A stretch of 64,000 nt of DNA from Larsenimonas rhizosphaerae (GTDB lineage: Bacteria; Pseudomonadota; Gammaproteobacteria; Pseudomonadales; Halomonadaceae). This document shows, piece by piece, positions 45,233 through 54,895 of the stretch (its first letter is position 1; each line of letters opens with the position of its first letter). The DNA is taken from the NCBI RefSeq assembly GCF_023700005.1, contig NZ_JAMLJK010000003.1, positions 124,001 through 188,000 of the forward strand, read 5' to 3'. Position numbers and translations under genes: made by a program. Under the pieces are notes generated by a model, which was given only the letters and a program-made list of their open reading frames with translations, had not been told where the DNA came from and did not search any database.

Positions 45233-46188
45233 GAGACCTCCTCGTTGTGCAGGGCTTCAGCGGCACCCAGGAGTCCGGTCCATTTGGCCTTGACCACCCA
45301 GGTAGCGATGCTGTCGGTATAGTGACCCATACGCCCCTTGTCCGCAAAGGCCTTGCGGAAATCACTTTGCTGCAGAAAATCGAGAATTCGCGGCAGAATG
45401 CCGCCACACATGTATACCCCGCCACGAGCCCCCAGGGTCAGTGCGGCATCACCCGTCGCATCCCCCAGAATCTTGCAGAACAGCATGACCGCGCCATGAG
45501 CCTGTTCATTGTTCTCGCGTGCAGCGTCCGTAACGGCCGCAGGACTTTCGAGCATGGCCGGCATGCCGGAAAATTCACACAGGGCGCGGTACAGATCCAG
45601 CAGCCCCTGGCCGCAGAGAATACGCTCGATGGACACACGACCGTATTGGCCCTGGAACCAGCACAGGAGCTTTATTTCGAACTCGTTGGTCGGTGCAAAG
45701 CTTGTGTGGCCACCTTCTGCCGACAGTGGAATCCAGTAGCGCTGACTGGGAGCCAGGCCGGCAACGCCGAGTCCGGTACCCGGGCCGATGACCAGTCGGG
45801 CCCGGCCGCTTTCGCTGTGGCCGCCACCGATCTGGACCAGATCCTCTTCCGGGATATGCGGCAGCCCCAGCGCCATGGCGGTAAAGTCATTGATGGCCTT
45901 GAAGTTATCCAGGCCAAGCGCTTCCTTCATGGCTTTCTTGCTGAAGCGCCACGGGTTGTTGGTCATCTTGACCACGTCATCGTGAACCGGGCACGCAAAG
46001 GCCAGGCAGGCCTCTCTGGGTGCATCGCTGCCTACCATGTCCAGATATGCCCTGACGGCATCGTCCAGGTTGGCATGGTCGGCGCACGGCAGTGTTTCTA
46101 TGTCGTGCAGGTCAAAGCTGCCCGGGGTAACCAATGCAAAACGTGCATTGGTTCCACCGATATCGCCGACCAGAGCTGGGCGTGTCAT
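45229..46188 (-). CDS. glk: Glucokinase
   Basis: Glk phosphorylates glucose with ATP. The 319-residue product is of the bacterial Glk (PF02685) group: [18 protein letters not shown] at the N-terminus (phosphate loop), [25 protein letters not shown] (second loop), and [15 protein letters not shown] with the family His-rich motif. It overlaps edd and the mutarotase gene by four bases each. Confidence 0.96.
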   Translation of the reverse strand: MTRPALVGDIGGTNARFALVTPGSFDLHDIETLPCADHANLDDAVRAYLDMVGSDAPREACLAFACPVHDDVVKMTNNPWRFSKKAMKEALGLDNFKAINDFTAMALGLPHIPEEDLVQIGGGHSESGRARLVIGPGTGLGVAGLAPSQRYWIPLSAEGGHTSFAPTNEFEIKLLCWFQGQYGRVSIERILCGQGLLDLYRALCEFSGMPAMLESPAAVTDAARENNEQAHGAVMLFCKILGDATGDAALTLGARGGVYMCGGILPRILDFLQQSDFRKAFADKGRMGHYTDSIATWVVKAKWTGLLGAAEALHNEEVS

Positions 46189-48029
46189 TCATTATCTCCT
46201 TCAAGATCCCCGAAGCCGCCGAAATTGCAGGCACCTTCCTCGGCTCCACCTACCATGGTGCGCAGCCCGGCAAAGAGCTCGCGGCCCATGCCGTGGTGGT
46301 GGTAGTTGAGTGGAATACGCTGCTGTTCGCGGGCGTTCCACTCCTTGTCATCGACCAGAACACGCAGTTCTCCGTTATCCGGATCGAGTCGTATGACATC
46401 ACCATCCATGAGCCTGGAAAGCGGCCCGCCATCCAGAGCTTCGGGGGTAATGTGTATCGCTGCCGGTACTTTACCTGAAGCACCGGACATACGGCCATCA
46501 GTGACCAGTGCGACCTTGTGCCCCCTGTCCTGAAGTACGCCCAGGAAGGGGGTCAGTTTATGCAGTTCGGGCATGCCGTTGGCGCGTGGCCCCTGGAAGC
46601 GCACCACTACAACGATGTCCCGGTCCAGCTCGCCGTTTTCAAAGGCTGACTTGAGCTGGTCCTGGTCGCTGAAAATGCGGGCGGGTGCTTCAACCTTGCG
46701 GAACTCCGGCTTGACGGCAGATACCTTGATAACGCCTCGCCCCAGGTTGCCATCGAGCACGCGGAGGCCACCTGTCGGCGCGAACGGGTTATCGCTGCTG
46801 CGTAGCACGTCCTTGTCCAGTGACTCACTGGGACCATCACGCCAGACCAGTTTACCGTCTTCAAGGAATGGTTCCTTGACATAATCGGCCATTGTGCCGC
46901 CGAACACCGTCTCCACGTCGGCATGCAGCAGGCCCGCATCAAGCAGGGTACGAATCAGATAGGATGTGCCCCCGGCTGCCTGGAAGTGATTGATGTCTGC
47001 CTGGCCGTTGGGGTAGATGCGGGTAAGGCTGGGGATGACGTTGGAAAGGTCGTGGAAATCATCCCATGTCAGCGTGATGCCGGCGGCGCCTGCCATCGCA
47101 ATCAGGTGCATGGTGTGGTTGGTTGAGCCACCACTGGCCAGGAGCCCGATCAGTGCATTGACGATGGCCTTTGTCGTGATCTGCTTGTAAAACGGGCGGT
47201 ACGTACCATTGGCCGCCGTATTACGAATGGTCTGCTCGGTAGCATAGGCTGTCAGTGCGTCACGCAGCGGCGTGTTGGGGTTGACGAAGGAAGCGCCCGG
47301 CAGATGAAGTCCCATCATTTCAATCATCATCTGATTCGAGTTGGCCGTGCCGTAGAAGGTGCAGGTCCCCGGACTGTGATATGACTCCGATTCTGCTTCG
47401 AGCAGCTTGTCCCGACCTACCTTGCCTTCGGCAAACAATTGCCGGATGCGGGTTTTTTCATTGTTGGGCAGACCGGAGGGCATGGGGCCACCCGGTACAA
47501 AGATGGCGGGCAGGTGGCCGAAACGCGCTGCACCGATAAACAGGCCTGGTACGATCTTGTCGCATATCCCCAGATACAGTGCGCCATCAAACATGTTGTG
47601 AGACAGGGCTATGGCCGTCGACATGGCAATGACGTCACGCGAAAACAGGGAAAGCTCCATTCCCGGCTGCCCCTGCGTTACACCGTCACACATGGCCGGC
47701 ACGCCCCCGGCAAACTGGGCGGTAGATCCCATGCCTCGTGCGGCGGCCTTGATGATGTCGGGATAATCCTTGAACGGTTGGTGGGCCGACAGCATGTCAT
47801 TGTAGGAAGACACAATGGCCATATTGACGCTGTTGGTCAGCTTCAGGCGCTCCTTGTCTTCAGCTCCGCAGGCAGCAAAGCCGTGCGCCAGGTTGCCACA
47901 GGACAATTCACCACGGTGAACGCCATCGGCATGTTGTTGTTCCATTAGCTGCTCATAACGAGCGCGGCGACCCTGACTGCGATCTTCGATGCGTTGGGTA
48001 ACCTCGGCGACGGTTTGATGCACGTTCAT
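46185..48029 (-). CDS. edd: 6-phosphogluconate dehydratase
   Basis: Edd dehydrates 6-phosphogluconate to KDPG, the committed Entner-Doudoroff step. The 614 residues carry the IlvD/Edd iron-sulfur signatures: [33 protein letters not shown] (CDK cluster ligand), [19 protein letters not shown], and [19 protein letters not shown] near the C-terminus. It leads edd-glk-mutarotase-reductase and is divergent from gapA, with a HexR-like site 23 bases upstream of its start. Confidence 0.97.
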   Translation of the reverse strand: MNVHQTVAEVTQRIEDRSQGRRARYEQLMEQQHADGVHRGELSCGNLAHGFAACGAEDKERLKLTNSVNMAIVSSYNDMLSAHQPFKDYPDIIKAAARGMGSTAQFAGGVPAMCDGVTQGQPGMELSLFSRDVIAMSTAIALSHNMFDGALYLGICDKIVPGLFIGAARFGHLPAIFVPGGPMPSGLPNNEKTRIRQLFAEGKVGRDKLLEAESESYHSPGTCTFYGTANSNQMMIEMMGLHLPGASFVNPNTPLRDALTAYATEQTIRNTAANGTYRPFYKQITTKAIVNALIGLLASGGSTNHTMHLIAMAGAAGITLTWDDFHDLSNVIPSLTRIYPNGQADINHFQAAGGTSYLIRTLLDAGLLHADVETVFGGTMADYVKEPFLEDGKLVWRDGPSESLDKDVLRSSDNPFAPTGGLRVLDGNLGRGVIKVSAVKPEFRKVEAPARIFSDQDQLKSAFENGELDRDIVVVVRFQGPRANGMPELHKLTPFLGVLQDRGHKVALVTDGRMSGASGKVPAAIHITPEALDGGPLSRLMDGDVIRLDPDNGELRVLVDDKEWNAREQQRIPLNYHHHGMGRELFAGLRTMVGGAEEGACNFGGFGDLEGDNE

Positions 48030-48051
48030 GACGATCCTCGACTCACGGTTA

Positions 48052-48066
48052 TGTAGTTTGACTAGC
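48052..48066. promoter_or_regulatory. Candidate HexR site upstream of edd
   Basis: TGTAGTTTGACTAGC matches the HexR consensus TGTARTWWWAYTACA at all but the G at centre position 9 and the last three bases' CA/GC changes. The GTAGT-N3-ACTA core is intact. It lies 23 bases upstream of the edd ATG, between the coding region and the rest of the 247-base divergent gap. Confidence 0.5.
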
Positions 48067-48164
48067 TATTTTTGTAAATTTAGCAAAAAAGCGGACTTGA
48101 TTACGCCCTCTTTTTGGTCGAAAGTGAGGAGAATACGTAGTAATTATTCAAAAAGGTGCAAAAT

Positions 48165-48205
48165 ACCCCTCCCGGAAGGGGGTGATATCCCCTCAAGGGG
48201 CGCTT
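48165..48205 (+). promoter_or_regulatory. Tandem GC hairpins upstream of gapA
   Basis: Two short stems of the CCCC/GGGG type (48165-48183 and 48189-48200) follow each other, and the second is followed by CGCTTTTT. On a plus-strand transcript this would look like a weak terminator just before the HexR-like palindrome; whether any transcript crosses it is unknown. Confidence 0.35.
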
Positions 48206-48208
48206 TTT

Positions 48209-48225
48209 AAGTAGTTGTACTACTT
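48209..48225. promoter_or_regulatory. Candidate HexR operator upstream of gapA
   Basis: AAGTAGTTGTACTACTT is a perfect palindrome of seven-base arms around TGT. Its core GTAGT-TGT-ACTAC fits the inner 13 positions of the HexR consensus apart from the central G; only the outermost T and A differ. It ends 51 bases upstream of the gapA ATG. Confidence 0.6.
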
Positions 48226-48276
48226 TCACTGTTATGAACTGCAGTTACCATTTGTGTTTCCAGTAGGAGAAAAGCA

Positions 48277-49281
48277 ATGACCTTGCGTGTCGCTATCAAT
48301 GGTTTTGGCCGGATTGGCCGTAATGTGCTCAGAGCCCTGTATGAGAACGGCTATCGTGACAGTGTTCAGGTGGTTGCCATCAACGATCTGGGTGACCCGG
48401 CGTTAAATGCGCATCTTCTTGAGTATGATACAACTCACGGCCATTTCAATTTTGATGTGTCTCACGATGATGCCAGCCTTAGCGTCGATGGTGATGCCAT
48501 CCGCATTTTGGCAGAGCGTGATCCTGCCCAGCTGCCCTGGAAGGAGCTGAAGGTTGATCTGGTGATGGAGTGCACCGGCATTTTCACCAAGCATGAAGCC
48601 GCGTCCAAACACCTTCAGGCCGGTGCCGGCCGCGTGCTGATCTCTGCGCCCAGCCCCGATGCCGACGCTACCATCGTATATGGCGTCAATGACGACACTC
48701 TGACGTCCGACCACAAGATCGTGTCCAATGCCTCCTGTACTACCAACTGCCTGGCGCCGGTAGCCAAGGCGCTGAATGATGGTGTGGGAATTGAAACCGG
48801 GCTGATGACCACGATTCACGCCTATACCAACGACCAGAATCTGGCAGACGTGTATCACAGCGACCCGTTCCGGGCGCGTAGTGCCACTCATTCCATGATT
48901 CCGACCAAGACCGGCGCTGCTGCTGCGGTGGGCCTGGTACTGCCGGAGCTCAATGGCAAGCTTGACGGGTTCGCGATGCGCGTGCCGGTTATCAATGTGT
49001 CCGTGGTGGACCTGACGTTTACCGCCTCGCGCGAAACCACGAAGGAAGAAATCAACCAGCTGTTGCAGGACGCCGCTGACAAGTCACCGGTACTGGCAAT
49101 CAACAGCAAACCGCTGGTGTCCGTGGATTTCAACCACAACGCCAATTCCTCGATCTTTGATCAGAATCACACGCGTGTATCCGGCAAGCTGGTCAAGATC
49201 CTGGCCTGGTATGACAACGAATGGGGCTTCTCCAACCGCATGCTCGATACTGCATTGGCCATGGAAAAAACCTGGAAATAA
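48277..49281 (+). CDS. gapA: Glyceraldehyde-3-phosphate dehydrogenase, type I
   Basis: Oxidises and phosphorylates glyceraldehyde-3-phosphate, the product of Eda, to 1,3-bisphosphoglycerate. The 334 residues are normal. The NAD motif is [15 protein letters not shown], catalytic Cys154 is in [12 protein letters not shown], and the His is in [21 protein letters not shown] ends the fold. AGGAG precedes ATG. Divergent from edd with shared candidate HexR sites, as in pseudomonads. Confidence 0.97.
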   Translation: MTLRVAINGFGRIGRNVLRALYENGYRDSVQVVAINDLGDPALNAHLLEYDTTHGHFNFDVSHDDASLSVDGDAIRILAERDPAQLPWKELKVDLVMECTGIFTKHEAASKHLQAGAGRVLISAPSPDADATIVYGVNDDTLTSDHKIVSNASCTTNCLAPVAKALNDGVGIETGLMTTIHAYTNDQNLADVYHSDPFRARSATHSMIPTKTGAAAAVGLVLPELNGKLDGFAMRVPVINVSVVDLTFTASRETTKEEINQLLQDAADKSPVLAINSKPLVSVDFNHNANSSIFDQNHTRVSGKLVKILAWYDNEWGFSNRMLDTALAMEKTWK

Positions 49282-49305
49282 ATATCCGGTGTCATCCTGT
49301 TCAAC

Positions 49306-49330
49306 AAGGCGGCCTCAGGGCCGCCTTTTT
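49306..49330 (+). terminator. Intrinsic terminator of gapA
   Basis: Stem AAGGCGGCC/GGCCGCCTT with a TCAG loop and a five-T run, 24 bases after the stop. Confidence 0.93.
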
Positions 49331-49389
49331 AATTTGTGCACAGGCATCTACCCTTCAGGATCATGGTTTTTCAAGAACGGAGTGTTGAC

Positions 49390-50085
49390 ATGAAAACGGA
49401 ATTTCATGCTGCCAGACCTGATGTGCTGGCCTTTGATGTTTATGGGACACTGATTGATCCGGACAGCCTGTCCGAGACACTTCGTCCCGTACTGGGCAAT
49501 GACGCCGAGAGCGTTAGCGCCGCATGGCGTGCCCGACAGTTGACTCTTGCCTTTCGTCGCGGGCTGATGGGGCGATACGTGGATTTTGCTGTCTGTACCG
49601 CGGATGCCCTGCGTGCCGTGCTGGCAGAACAGGGACATGAGGTAGATGAGCAAACGCGCCAGGACTGGATGGATGCTTATGGCGCATTGCCCGCCCACGA
49701 TGATGCTGCCGAGGGGCTCCGCTCTCTGCGAGGGCAGGGCATTAGGCTGGTTGCATTTTCCAATGGCACTGAAGCAGCCATGAAGAATGTATTGGCCAAT
49801 GCCGGCCTGCTTGAGCTGTTTGATGAGCTGGTAAGCGTTGATGATATCAAGCGTTTCAAGCCCGATCCGCAGGTCTATCTGCACCTGCTTCGTCGAATGA
49901 ACAGCGAACCTTCGCGTACCTGGCTGGTATCGAGTAATGCCTGGGATATTCAGGGCGCACGCCATACCGGGCTTGGGGCGGCATGGATCAAGCGGTCGCA
50001 TACAGCCATCGAAGATGAGGATCTCAAGCCACTGGTAACAGTATCGTCACTTGTTTATCTGTCTGATGCCTTGCCGCCGTCATAG
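49390..50085 (+). CDS. Haloacid dehalogenase, type II
   Basis: A 231-residue HAD hydrolase of the L-2-haloacid dehalogenase group. The nucleophile Asp is in VLAFDVYGTLIDPD, the Ser/Asn motif II in LVAFSNGTEAAMKN, the Lys in IKRFKPDPQVYLHLL, and the specific motif SSNAWDIQGARHTGL. It would hydrolyse 2-haloalkanoic acids to 2-hydroxy acids, though some members act on other substrates. ATG 49390 after CGGAG is preferred over an in-frame start at 49336, which lies within the gapA terminator flank. Confidence 0.9.
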   Translation: MKTEFHAARPDVLAFDVYGTLIDPDSLSETLRPVLGNDAESVSAAWRARQLTLAFRRGLMGRYVDFAVCTADALRAVLAEQGHEVDEQTRQDWMDAYGALPAHDDAAEGLRSLRGQGIRLVAFSNGTEAAMKNVLANAGLLELFDELVSVDDIKRFKPDPQVYLHLLRRMNSEPSRTWLVSSNAWDIQGARHTGLGAAWIKRSHTAIEDEDLKPLVTVSSLVYLSDALPPS

Positions 50086-50231
50086 CGCGCTTTTGGTTGA
50101 CTTGACGTTTTTTTTCTGTAGAAGTAAGCGTATCGAACCCTGACTGGCATGTTTTTATCCGCTTTAACGGCCATGCAGGGGCAAAGAACGCTAAAAAAAT
50201 GATGGCGGCCTCCACCGTCAAGGCCTGTTCC

Positions 50232-50495
50232 ATGAGACAGTATGTCAAAGAGGTGTCTTCACTGATTGGTGCCACGCTGCGAGATGCGCGACGTGATTGC
50301 ACTGGTGCAGTGGTAGGGGTTGATCAATGCAGGGAGCATCCGGTGGTGGATGTGATCTGGGAGGGTGATACTCGTCCTGAGCGGGTGGTCATGACCCGAG
50401 ATCAGCTGGAAGCCCTGATTCAGGCGGTAAAGCATCGTGAAAATGATCAGCAGCAGGCGAAGCAAGGCAAGGTAGAGCGCCGCCACAGGGCATGA
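50232..50495 (+). CDS. Small conserved-looking protein of unknown function
   Basis: An 87-residue frame starting at ATG 50232, eight bases after AAGG, with an alternative ATG pair at 50199/50202. The product has no signal or membrane segment. A core PVVDVIWEGDTRPERVVMTR looks folded, and the C-terminus is charged. The stop lies six bases before a 19-base perfect terminator stem, which supports a real gene. I do not recognise the family. An overlapping minus-strand frame reaching into the terminator was judged a shadow. Confidence 0.55.
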   Translation: MRQYVKEVSSLIGATLRDARRDCTGAVVGVDQCREHPVVDVIWEGDTRPERVVMTRDQLEALIQAVKHRENDQQQAKQGKVERRHRA

Positions 50496-50501
50496 GTACA
50501 A

Positions 50502-50542
50502 GACATGAAAAAGCCGGACAGCGTCCGGCTTTTTCATGTCTG
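50502..50542 (+). terminator. Very strong terminator
   Basis: Perfect 19-base stem (50502-50520 with 50524-50542; core GCCGGAC/GTCCGGC) with an AGC loop and an internal TTTTT on the plus strand. Confidence 0.9.
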
Positions 50543-50633
50543 AATACTGGGTGGATCACTCGGGTGATCTACACTGAAGGCAGCAGGCGATCCGGCCCTT
50601 CAGGGCAAACAAGGCAGGCAAGGAGTATTTACC

Positions 50634-51452
50634 ATGAGAGCGATGGTCGCAGGACTGGGATTATTGATGACCAGCGTCAGCACCTATGGTGCCGAAGGCG
50701 CGCTCGGGCGAATTGGTCCGGATGTACACACCAATGAAGTGACCTATACCGTTAACGGCGAGCAGTACAAGGGCTTTATTGCCCGTGATATCAATGCCGA
50801 AGGCGACCGGCCCGGTGTGCTGGTAGTACATGAGTGGTGGGGCCAGACCGACTATATTCGTCAGCGCGTCGAAAAGCTTGCCGCCCTGGGTTATGTCGCC
50901 ATGGCGGTGGATCTGTACGGAAATGGCAAGGTGGCGGAGCACCCTGATGATGCGGCCTCGTTTTCATCCGGTGTCAACGAAAACTGGAGTGATGCCCAGG
51001 CCAACCTTGAAGCAGCCATCGGAGTGTTGAAAGGCGAGGGTGGCGTGGATCCTGCACGCATTGCCGCCATCGGCTACTGCTTTGGAGGCGGTATTGTGCT
51101 GAACGCTGCCCTGGCCGGCATGCCGTTCAAGGCCGTGGTGAGCTTTCATGGCAGCCCGGGTCAGATCGTGGATACTCCCAGACATTTTGACGGACGTGTG
51201 CTGATTCAGAACGGTCAGGATGACAGCATGGTCACGCAGGATGCCCTCCAGTCGCTGGTGGATACCTACCAGTCAGTAGATACCAATGTGACGGTCATTC
51301 AGTACCCGAACGCAAAACACGCCTTTACCAACCCGTATGTGGACGCAAAGGCTGGAAAGTTCGATCTGCCCCTGGCGTACAGTCCGTCAGCCGATGCTGC
51401 CTCCTGGCAGGTCATGCTGAACCTGTTCAACAAGGTGTTTTCAGGTAGCTGA
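50634..51452 (+). CDS. Dienelactone hydrolase family protein, exported
   Basis: A 272-residue alpha/beta hydrolase. Residues 1-20 form a signal peptide (MRAMVAGLGLLMTSVSTYGA). Block VLVVHEWWGQTDYIR and the nucleophile elbow GYCFGGG (Cys149) are typical of dienelactone hydrolases; Asp196/197 in GQDDSMV and His229 in AKHAFTNP complete the triad. It probably acts in the periplasm on a lactone or ester, and is not within an aromatic-degradation cluster. AAGGAG precedes ATG. Confidence 0.92.
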   Translation: MRAMVAGLGLLMTSVSTYGAEGALGRIGPDVHTNEVTYTVNGEQYKGFIARDINAEGDRPGVLVVHEWWGQTDYIRQRVEKLAALGYVAMAVDLYGNGKVAEHPDDAASFSSGVNENWSDAQANLEAAIGVLKGEGGVDPARIAAIGYCFGGGIVLNAALAGMPFKAVVSFHGSPGQIVDTPRHFDGRVLIQNGQDDSMVTQDALQSLVDTYQSVDTNVTVIQYPNAKHAFTNPYVDAKAGKFDLPLAYSPSADAASWQVMLNLFNKVFSGS

Positions 51453-51466
51453 GGCCTGATGATTCT

Positions 51467-51496
51467 GAAAGCGGCGCCCAAAAGGCGCCGCTTTTC
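51467..51496. terminator. Bidirectional terminator, hydrolase / pncB
   Basis: Stem GAAAGCGGCGCC/GGCGCCGCTTTTC with a CAAAA loop, shared by two convergent genes. Confidence 0.88.
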
Positions 51497-51501
51497 ATGG
51501 A

Positions 51502-52668
51502 TCAGTCCTCCAGTGACAGAATCCGTCTGGCCAGACTGATCATTTCACTGTCGCCGGTATTCTTGGCGCGAATATCCGACAGCTTCACCACCGGCATCCA
51601 CTGGCGTCCTTCCGGGCGCGTAGCCGTCATCTTGACGACGATGTTCATGGGCTCCAGATTGGCATCATTGGTGAAGTTGGTGCCAATGCCGAAGGACATG
51701 CCAATCCGGCCCTTGCAGAAGCGGGATATATTGTCGACCTTGTCCGGGTCCAGCCCATCGGAAAAGATGATGGTCTTGCTCTGAGGATCGATGCCCATTG
51801 ATTCGTAGTGGGCAATGGTATCCTGGGCAAACTGAATCGGGTCGCCGCTGTCATGACGGACGCCGTCGAACAGCTTGGCAAACATCTTGTCAAAGCTTTC
51901 GAAAAAAACCGGCGTCGTGAAGGTATCCGACAGGGCAATGCCCAGATCACCCCGATACACCTTGACCCAGTGCTCAAGTGCCAGAATATTGGCCATCTTG
52001 AAGCCGAACCGGGCGGCGTGAAACATGAACCATTCATGGGCATGTGTCCCCAGTGGTTTCACGCCATGCTTGTAGGCCAGGTATACGTTGCTGCTGCCGG
52101 TAAAGCTTTCGCCGCCGAACTCCTTGAGCGCATCCACGACAAGGTCATGTACCGCATAGGAGTGACGGCGCCGCGTTCCGAATTCTGCAATGCGCACGCC
52201 GATATGCTGATAGTGCTCGATCTTGTGTCGCGTGCGCTCGACGATGACGTCGTCGCTGGCTCGCTGCATGCCCCACATGTCGTACCAGAGCTCACTGATC
52301 ATGGCCATCAGCGGTACTTCCCACAGGATGGTGCGGTACCAGAGGCCTTCCACGATCACTTCGAGTGACTCGCCTTCCTGGGTGATGTGAACCTCAGTCG
52401 GGTTATACCGAAACCCCTGCAGGAAGTCGTGGTAGGTCGGGTCCAGATAGGGGCAGGTTGCCTCGAGGTATTCCCGCTCCCCGGAGGTCAGGCGCAGATC
52501 GGCCATGGCATCCACTGCCACACGCAGACGTTCTGCAAAGCCGGGAGGGAAGGCGTGCTGGCCTCGATTGATGAAGGCATAGCGTGCGTGAGCATTTGGA
52601 AATAATTTCACCACGGCGTTTTGCATGGTGAACTTGTAGAAATCGTTATCAAGTATCGATGTGAGCAT
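51502..52668 (-). CDS. pncB: Nicotinate phosphoribosyltransferase
   Basis: PncB joins nicotinate and PRPP in the NAD salvage pathway. The 388-residue length and LTSILDNDFYKFTMQNAVV at the N-terminus are typical, as are FGTRRRHSYAVHDLVV, the phosphorylated-His region near GTHAHEWFMFHAARFG, and GVRHDSGDPIQFAQDTI. FSDGLDPDKV is the phosphate-binding motif. I take ATG 52668 (CAGGGTCAG upstream); an in-frame start at 52776 would add 36 unrelated residues. Confidence 0.96.
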   Translation of the reverse strand: MLTSILDNDFYKFTMQNAVVKLFPNAHARYAFINRGQHAFPPGFAERLRVAVDAMADLRLTSGEREYLEATCPYLDPTYHDFLQGFRYNPTEVHITQEGESLEVIVEGLWYRTILWEVPLMAMISELWYDMWGMQRASDDVIVERTRHKIEHYQHIGVRIAEFGTRRRHSYAVHDLVVDALKEFGGESFTGSSNVYLAYKHGVKPLGTHAHEWFMFHAARFGFKMANILALEHWVKVYRGDLGIALSDTFTTPVFFESFDKMFAKLFDGVRHDSGDPIQFAQDTIAHYESMGIDPQSKTIIFSDGLDPDKVDNISRFCKGRIGMSFGIGTNFTNDANLEPMNIVVKMTATRPEGRQWMPVVKLSDIRAKNTGDSEMISLARRILSLED

Positions 52669-52759
52669 CTGACCCTGAGTTATCCTGTAGGTAATGATAC
52701 ATAGGCGGTGCCATGGATTATGGTCAGGCACGGCTTCTATGATGTAGGGCGCGCACGGC

Positions 52760-53035
52760 TCAGGTAAAAGCTGCAATGCCGAACATGGTCAGCATTATAC
52801 CGCCGAAAAGAATCAAGCCACCTACCGACACCAGTAGCATCAGATAACCGATGATCAGGGCTGCCAATGCCCAGCTATCACCGCGCTCACCGGTTTTCCG
52901 GATCTGATGTCGGGCAATGTGGCCACAGACCACCCCTCCCAGGCAGGCAGGCGCTACCATGAACGAGGCAAGACTGAGCAAAAAGGCAATGACCGCCATG
53001 GTATTGGTCGATTCATGCCGTGCAGGTGTGGTCAT
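52760..53035 (-). CDS. DUF4190 small membrane protein
   Basis: A 91-residue protein with two hydrophobic helices (about 15-35 and 55-85). The segment LGGVVCGHIARHQIRKTGERGD between them matches DUF4190, a family of small membrane proteins without a known function. The first codon could also be a TTG at 53053. It ends 91 bases upstream of pncB on the same strand. Confidence 0.75.
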   Translation of the reverse strand: MTTPARHESTNTMAVIAFLLSLASFMVAPACLGGVVCGHIARHQIRKTGERGDSWALAALIIGYLMLLVSVGGLILFGGIMLTMFGIAAFT

Positions 53036-53094
53036 GTGCTGTATCGCGCTCAATGGGCAACAAGGCCGGTTACAACGAAAAGTGATGGACAGTT

Positions 53095-54237
53095 ATGACA
53101 CTCGAACTACGTGAGATCAAGGGCGTTACCGAGATCGAGCCCGCCAGCTGGGATTTGCTGGTCGACCGTGACTACCCCTTTTTACGCCACGCCTTTCTAT
53201 ATGCCCTGGAGCAAAGCGGTGATGTGTCAGCGGATACCGGCTGGGTTCCTCGTCATGTAACACTGTGGCAGTCAGGCCGACTGGTCGGGTTTCTGGTGCA
53301 CTATGACAAATACCATTCCTGGGGCGAATATGTCTTCGACTGGCAGTGGGCCGATGTCTGGGAGCAGGCCGGTCAGGCCTATTACCCCAAGCTTTTGAGT
53401 GCCGTGCCCTACACGCCAAGCCAAGGGCCGCGGCTGGTGCTGGCCGAGGATATTGATCCGAAGGTGGCCGGCATACTGGTGGCTGATCATCTTCAGCGTA
53501 CCGATCGCTCTGGCGCGCATCTTCTGTTTCCTGGTGTGCAGGAGACAGCTCGCTGGCAGGCCGCCTGGCCGTCGCTGCTGCTTCGTCTCGGTATTCAGTA
53601 TCATTGGCAGGACCGTGACTACGGTACCTTTGAGGGGTTTCTGGCGACGCTGACATCAAAGCGACGCAAGGAAGTGCGCCGTGAGCGGCGCAAGGTCGCT
53701 GAACAGGGCATTACACTGCACTGGATTGAAGGGGAAAGCCTCGAGCAGGCAAGTCTTGAGCATTTTTATCGCTGTTATCGAATGACCTATCTCGAGCGCG
53801 GTCAAACCCCGTATCTGAGCCTCGATTTCTTTGAGCGACTCATGAAAACGCTTCCTGACAATATCGTCTTGATGCAGGCACGGGTCGATGGACAGCCTAT
53901 CGCAGCTGCCCTATACCTCAAGGGTGTCGACACGCTTTATGGGCGTTACTGGGGTAGCGAAGTGCATGCGGACTGCCTGCATTTCGAGGCCTGTTATTAT
54001 CAGGGAATTGATTATTGCCTTGCACACGGTCTGCGCCGCTTCGACCCGGGTACCCAGGGCGAGCACAAGCTGGTACGTGGCTTTGAGCCGGTAATGACGC
54101 GCTCGCTGCACTGGCTGAGAGACAGCAGGTTTCACCAGGCTGTCGGTGATTTTCTGAGTCGCGAGAGGCCCGTGGTCGAGCAACGCATGACGCTGGCGCG
54201 GGAGGCTTTGCCCTTCAGGCAGATTGATGGGAGCTGA
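53095..54237 (+). CDS. FemAB-like GNAT acyltransferase (COG3146)
   Basis: A 380-residue cytoplasmic protein of the FemAB_like family. The N-terminal half has YDKYHSWGEYVFDWQWADVW and YYPKLLSAVPYTPSQGPR; the second half has LTSKRRKEVRRERRKV and AALYLKGVDTLYGRYWGS, then the FDPGTQGEHKLVRGF motif. Members are annotated as peptidoglycan-related N-acyltransferases, but the substrate is not proven. Shine-Dalgarno is weak. Confidence 0.88.
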   Translation: MTLELREIKGVTEIEPASWDLLVDRDYPFLRHAFLYALEQSGDVSADTGWVPRHVTLWQSGRLVGFLVHYDKYHSWGEYVFDWQWADVWEQAGQAYYPKLLSAVPYTPSQGPRLVLAEDIDPKVAGILVADHLQRTDRSGAHLLFPGVQETARWQAAWPSLLLRLGIQYHWQDRDYGTFEGFLATLTSKRRKEVRRERRKVAEQGITLHWIEGESLEQASLEHFYRCYRMTYLERGQTPYLSLDFFERLMKTLPDNIVLMQARVDGQPIAAALYLKGVDTLYGRYWGSEVHADCLHFEACYYQGIDYCLAHGLRRFDPGTQGEHKLVRGFEPVMTRSLHWLRDSRFHQAVGDFLSRERPVVEQRMTLAREALPFRQIDGS

Positions 54238-54343
54238 TTCGCTGCCGGAGCCATGATGGAGGCAGATAACAGGATAGTGTCTTTCGTCACGACCGGTTCT
54301 CGATCAGCAACGACTATTGGTTACAGGGATGAGGAATACGATC

Positions 54344-54832
54344 ATGGGTAAATGGATTACCGCCCTGATACTGGGCACCCTTGCATTGACGGGGCCGGCA
54401 CGGGCCGACACGGTATCGCCTTTGTGGCAGTCGCTCTCGGGCTCACCCGACTACACGACCTTCGTGAAGGCACTGGATGAAGCGGGTCTTGATGATCGGC
54501 TGAAACATGCCACGGACAGGCAGCCGGTTACTGTCTTTGCACCAACAAATGCCGCCTTTGAGGCGCTGGACGCCACATCGCGGACCAAACTGTTTTCACC
54601 CGCCAACCGTGACCGCCTTCGTGACGTGTTGAATCTTCATATGGTCAGTGGCGAGGTGGCGCCTTTCAGGGCCGTTGAGCAGCGTGATCTGGGGTCGGAT
54701 CAGGGGCAGTCGTTGAAGGTTACCGACGATAAGGGACAGCTTCACGTCAATGGTGTGTCCGCAGTGCCGATAAGGCATTTCAAGACCGGGTATCTGTACC
54801 GTTTGGATCGAGTCCTGATGCCCCGTCAGTAA
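54344..54832 (+). CDS. Fasciclin-domain secreted protein
   Basis: A 162-residue precursor: signal peptide about 1-22 (ending ARA), then one fasciclin (FAS1) domain with TTFVKALDEAGLDD, VTVFAPTNAAFEAL (conserved H1 motif) and NLHMVSGEVAP (YH-like motif). Such proteins mediate surface adhesion. GAGGAA precedes ATG 54344; an upstream TTG frame is less likely. A strong terminator follows. Confidence 0.9.
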   Translation: MGKWITALILGTLALTGPARADTVSPLWQSLSGSPDYTTFVKALDEAGLDDRLKHATDRQPVTVFAPTNAAFEALDATSRTKLFSPANRDRLRDVLNLHMVSGEVAPFRAVEQRDLGSDQGQSLKVTDDKGQLHVNGVSAVPIRHFKTGYLYRLDRVLMPRQ

Positions 54833-54850
54833 GGCATATGCCGGATACTG

Positions 54851-54878
54851 AAAAGGCCCGCACAATGCGGGCCTTTTT
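54851..54878. terminator. Bidirectional terminator, fasciclin / PRC-barrel genes
   Basis: Stem AAAAGGCCCGCA/TGCGGGCCTTTT with a CAA loop and a run of five T on the plus strand and four T on the minus strand. Confidence 0.9.
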
Positions 54879-54895
54879 GCTGCGGTACAGCGCTG

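Noticed and set aside
45247-46305. Open plus-strand frame of 352 codons opposite glk and the end of edd
   Set aside because: It is antisense to a clearly recognised glucokinase, has no ribosome site or family motif, and reflects the codon pattern of the real gene.
50259-50537. Minus-strand frame opposite the small protein at 50232
   Set aside because: It starts inside the terminator stem and has no recognisable ribosome site; the plus-strand frame ends properly before the terminator.
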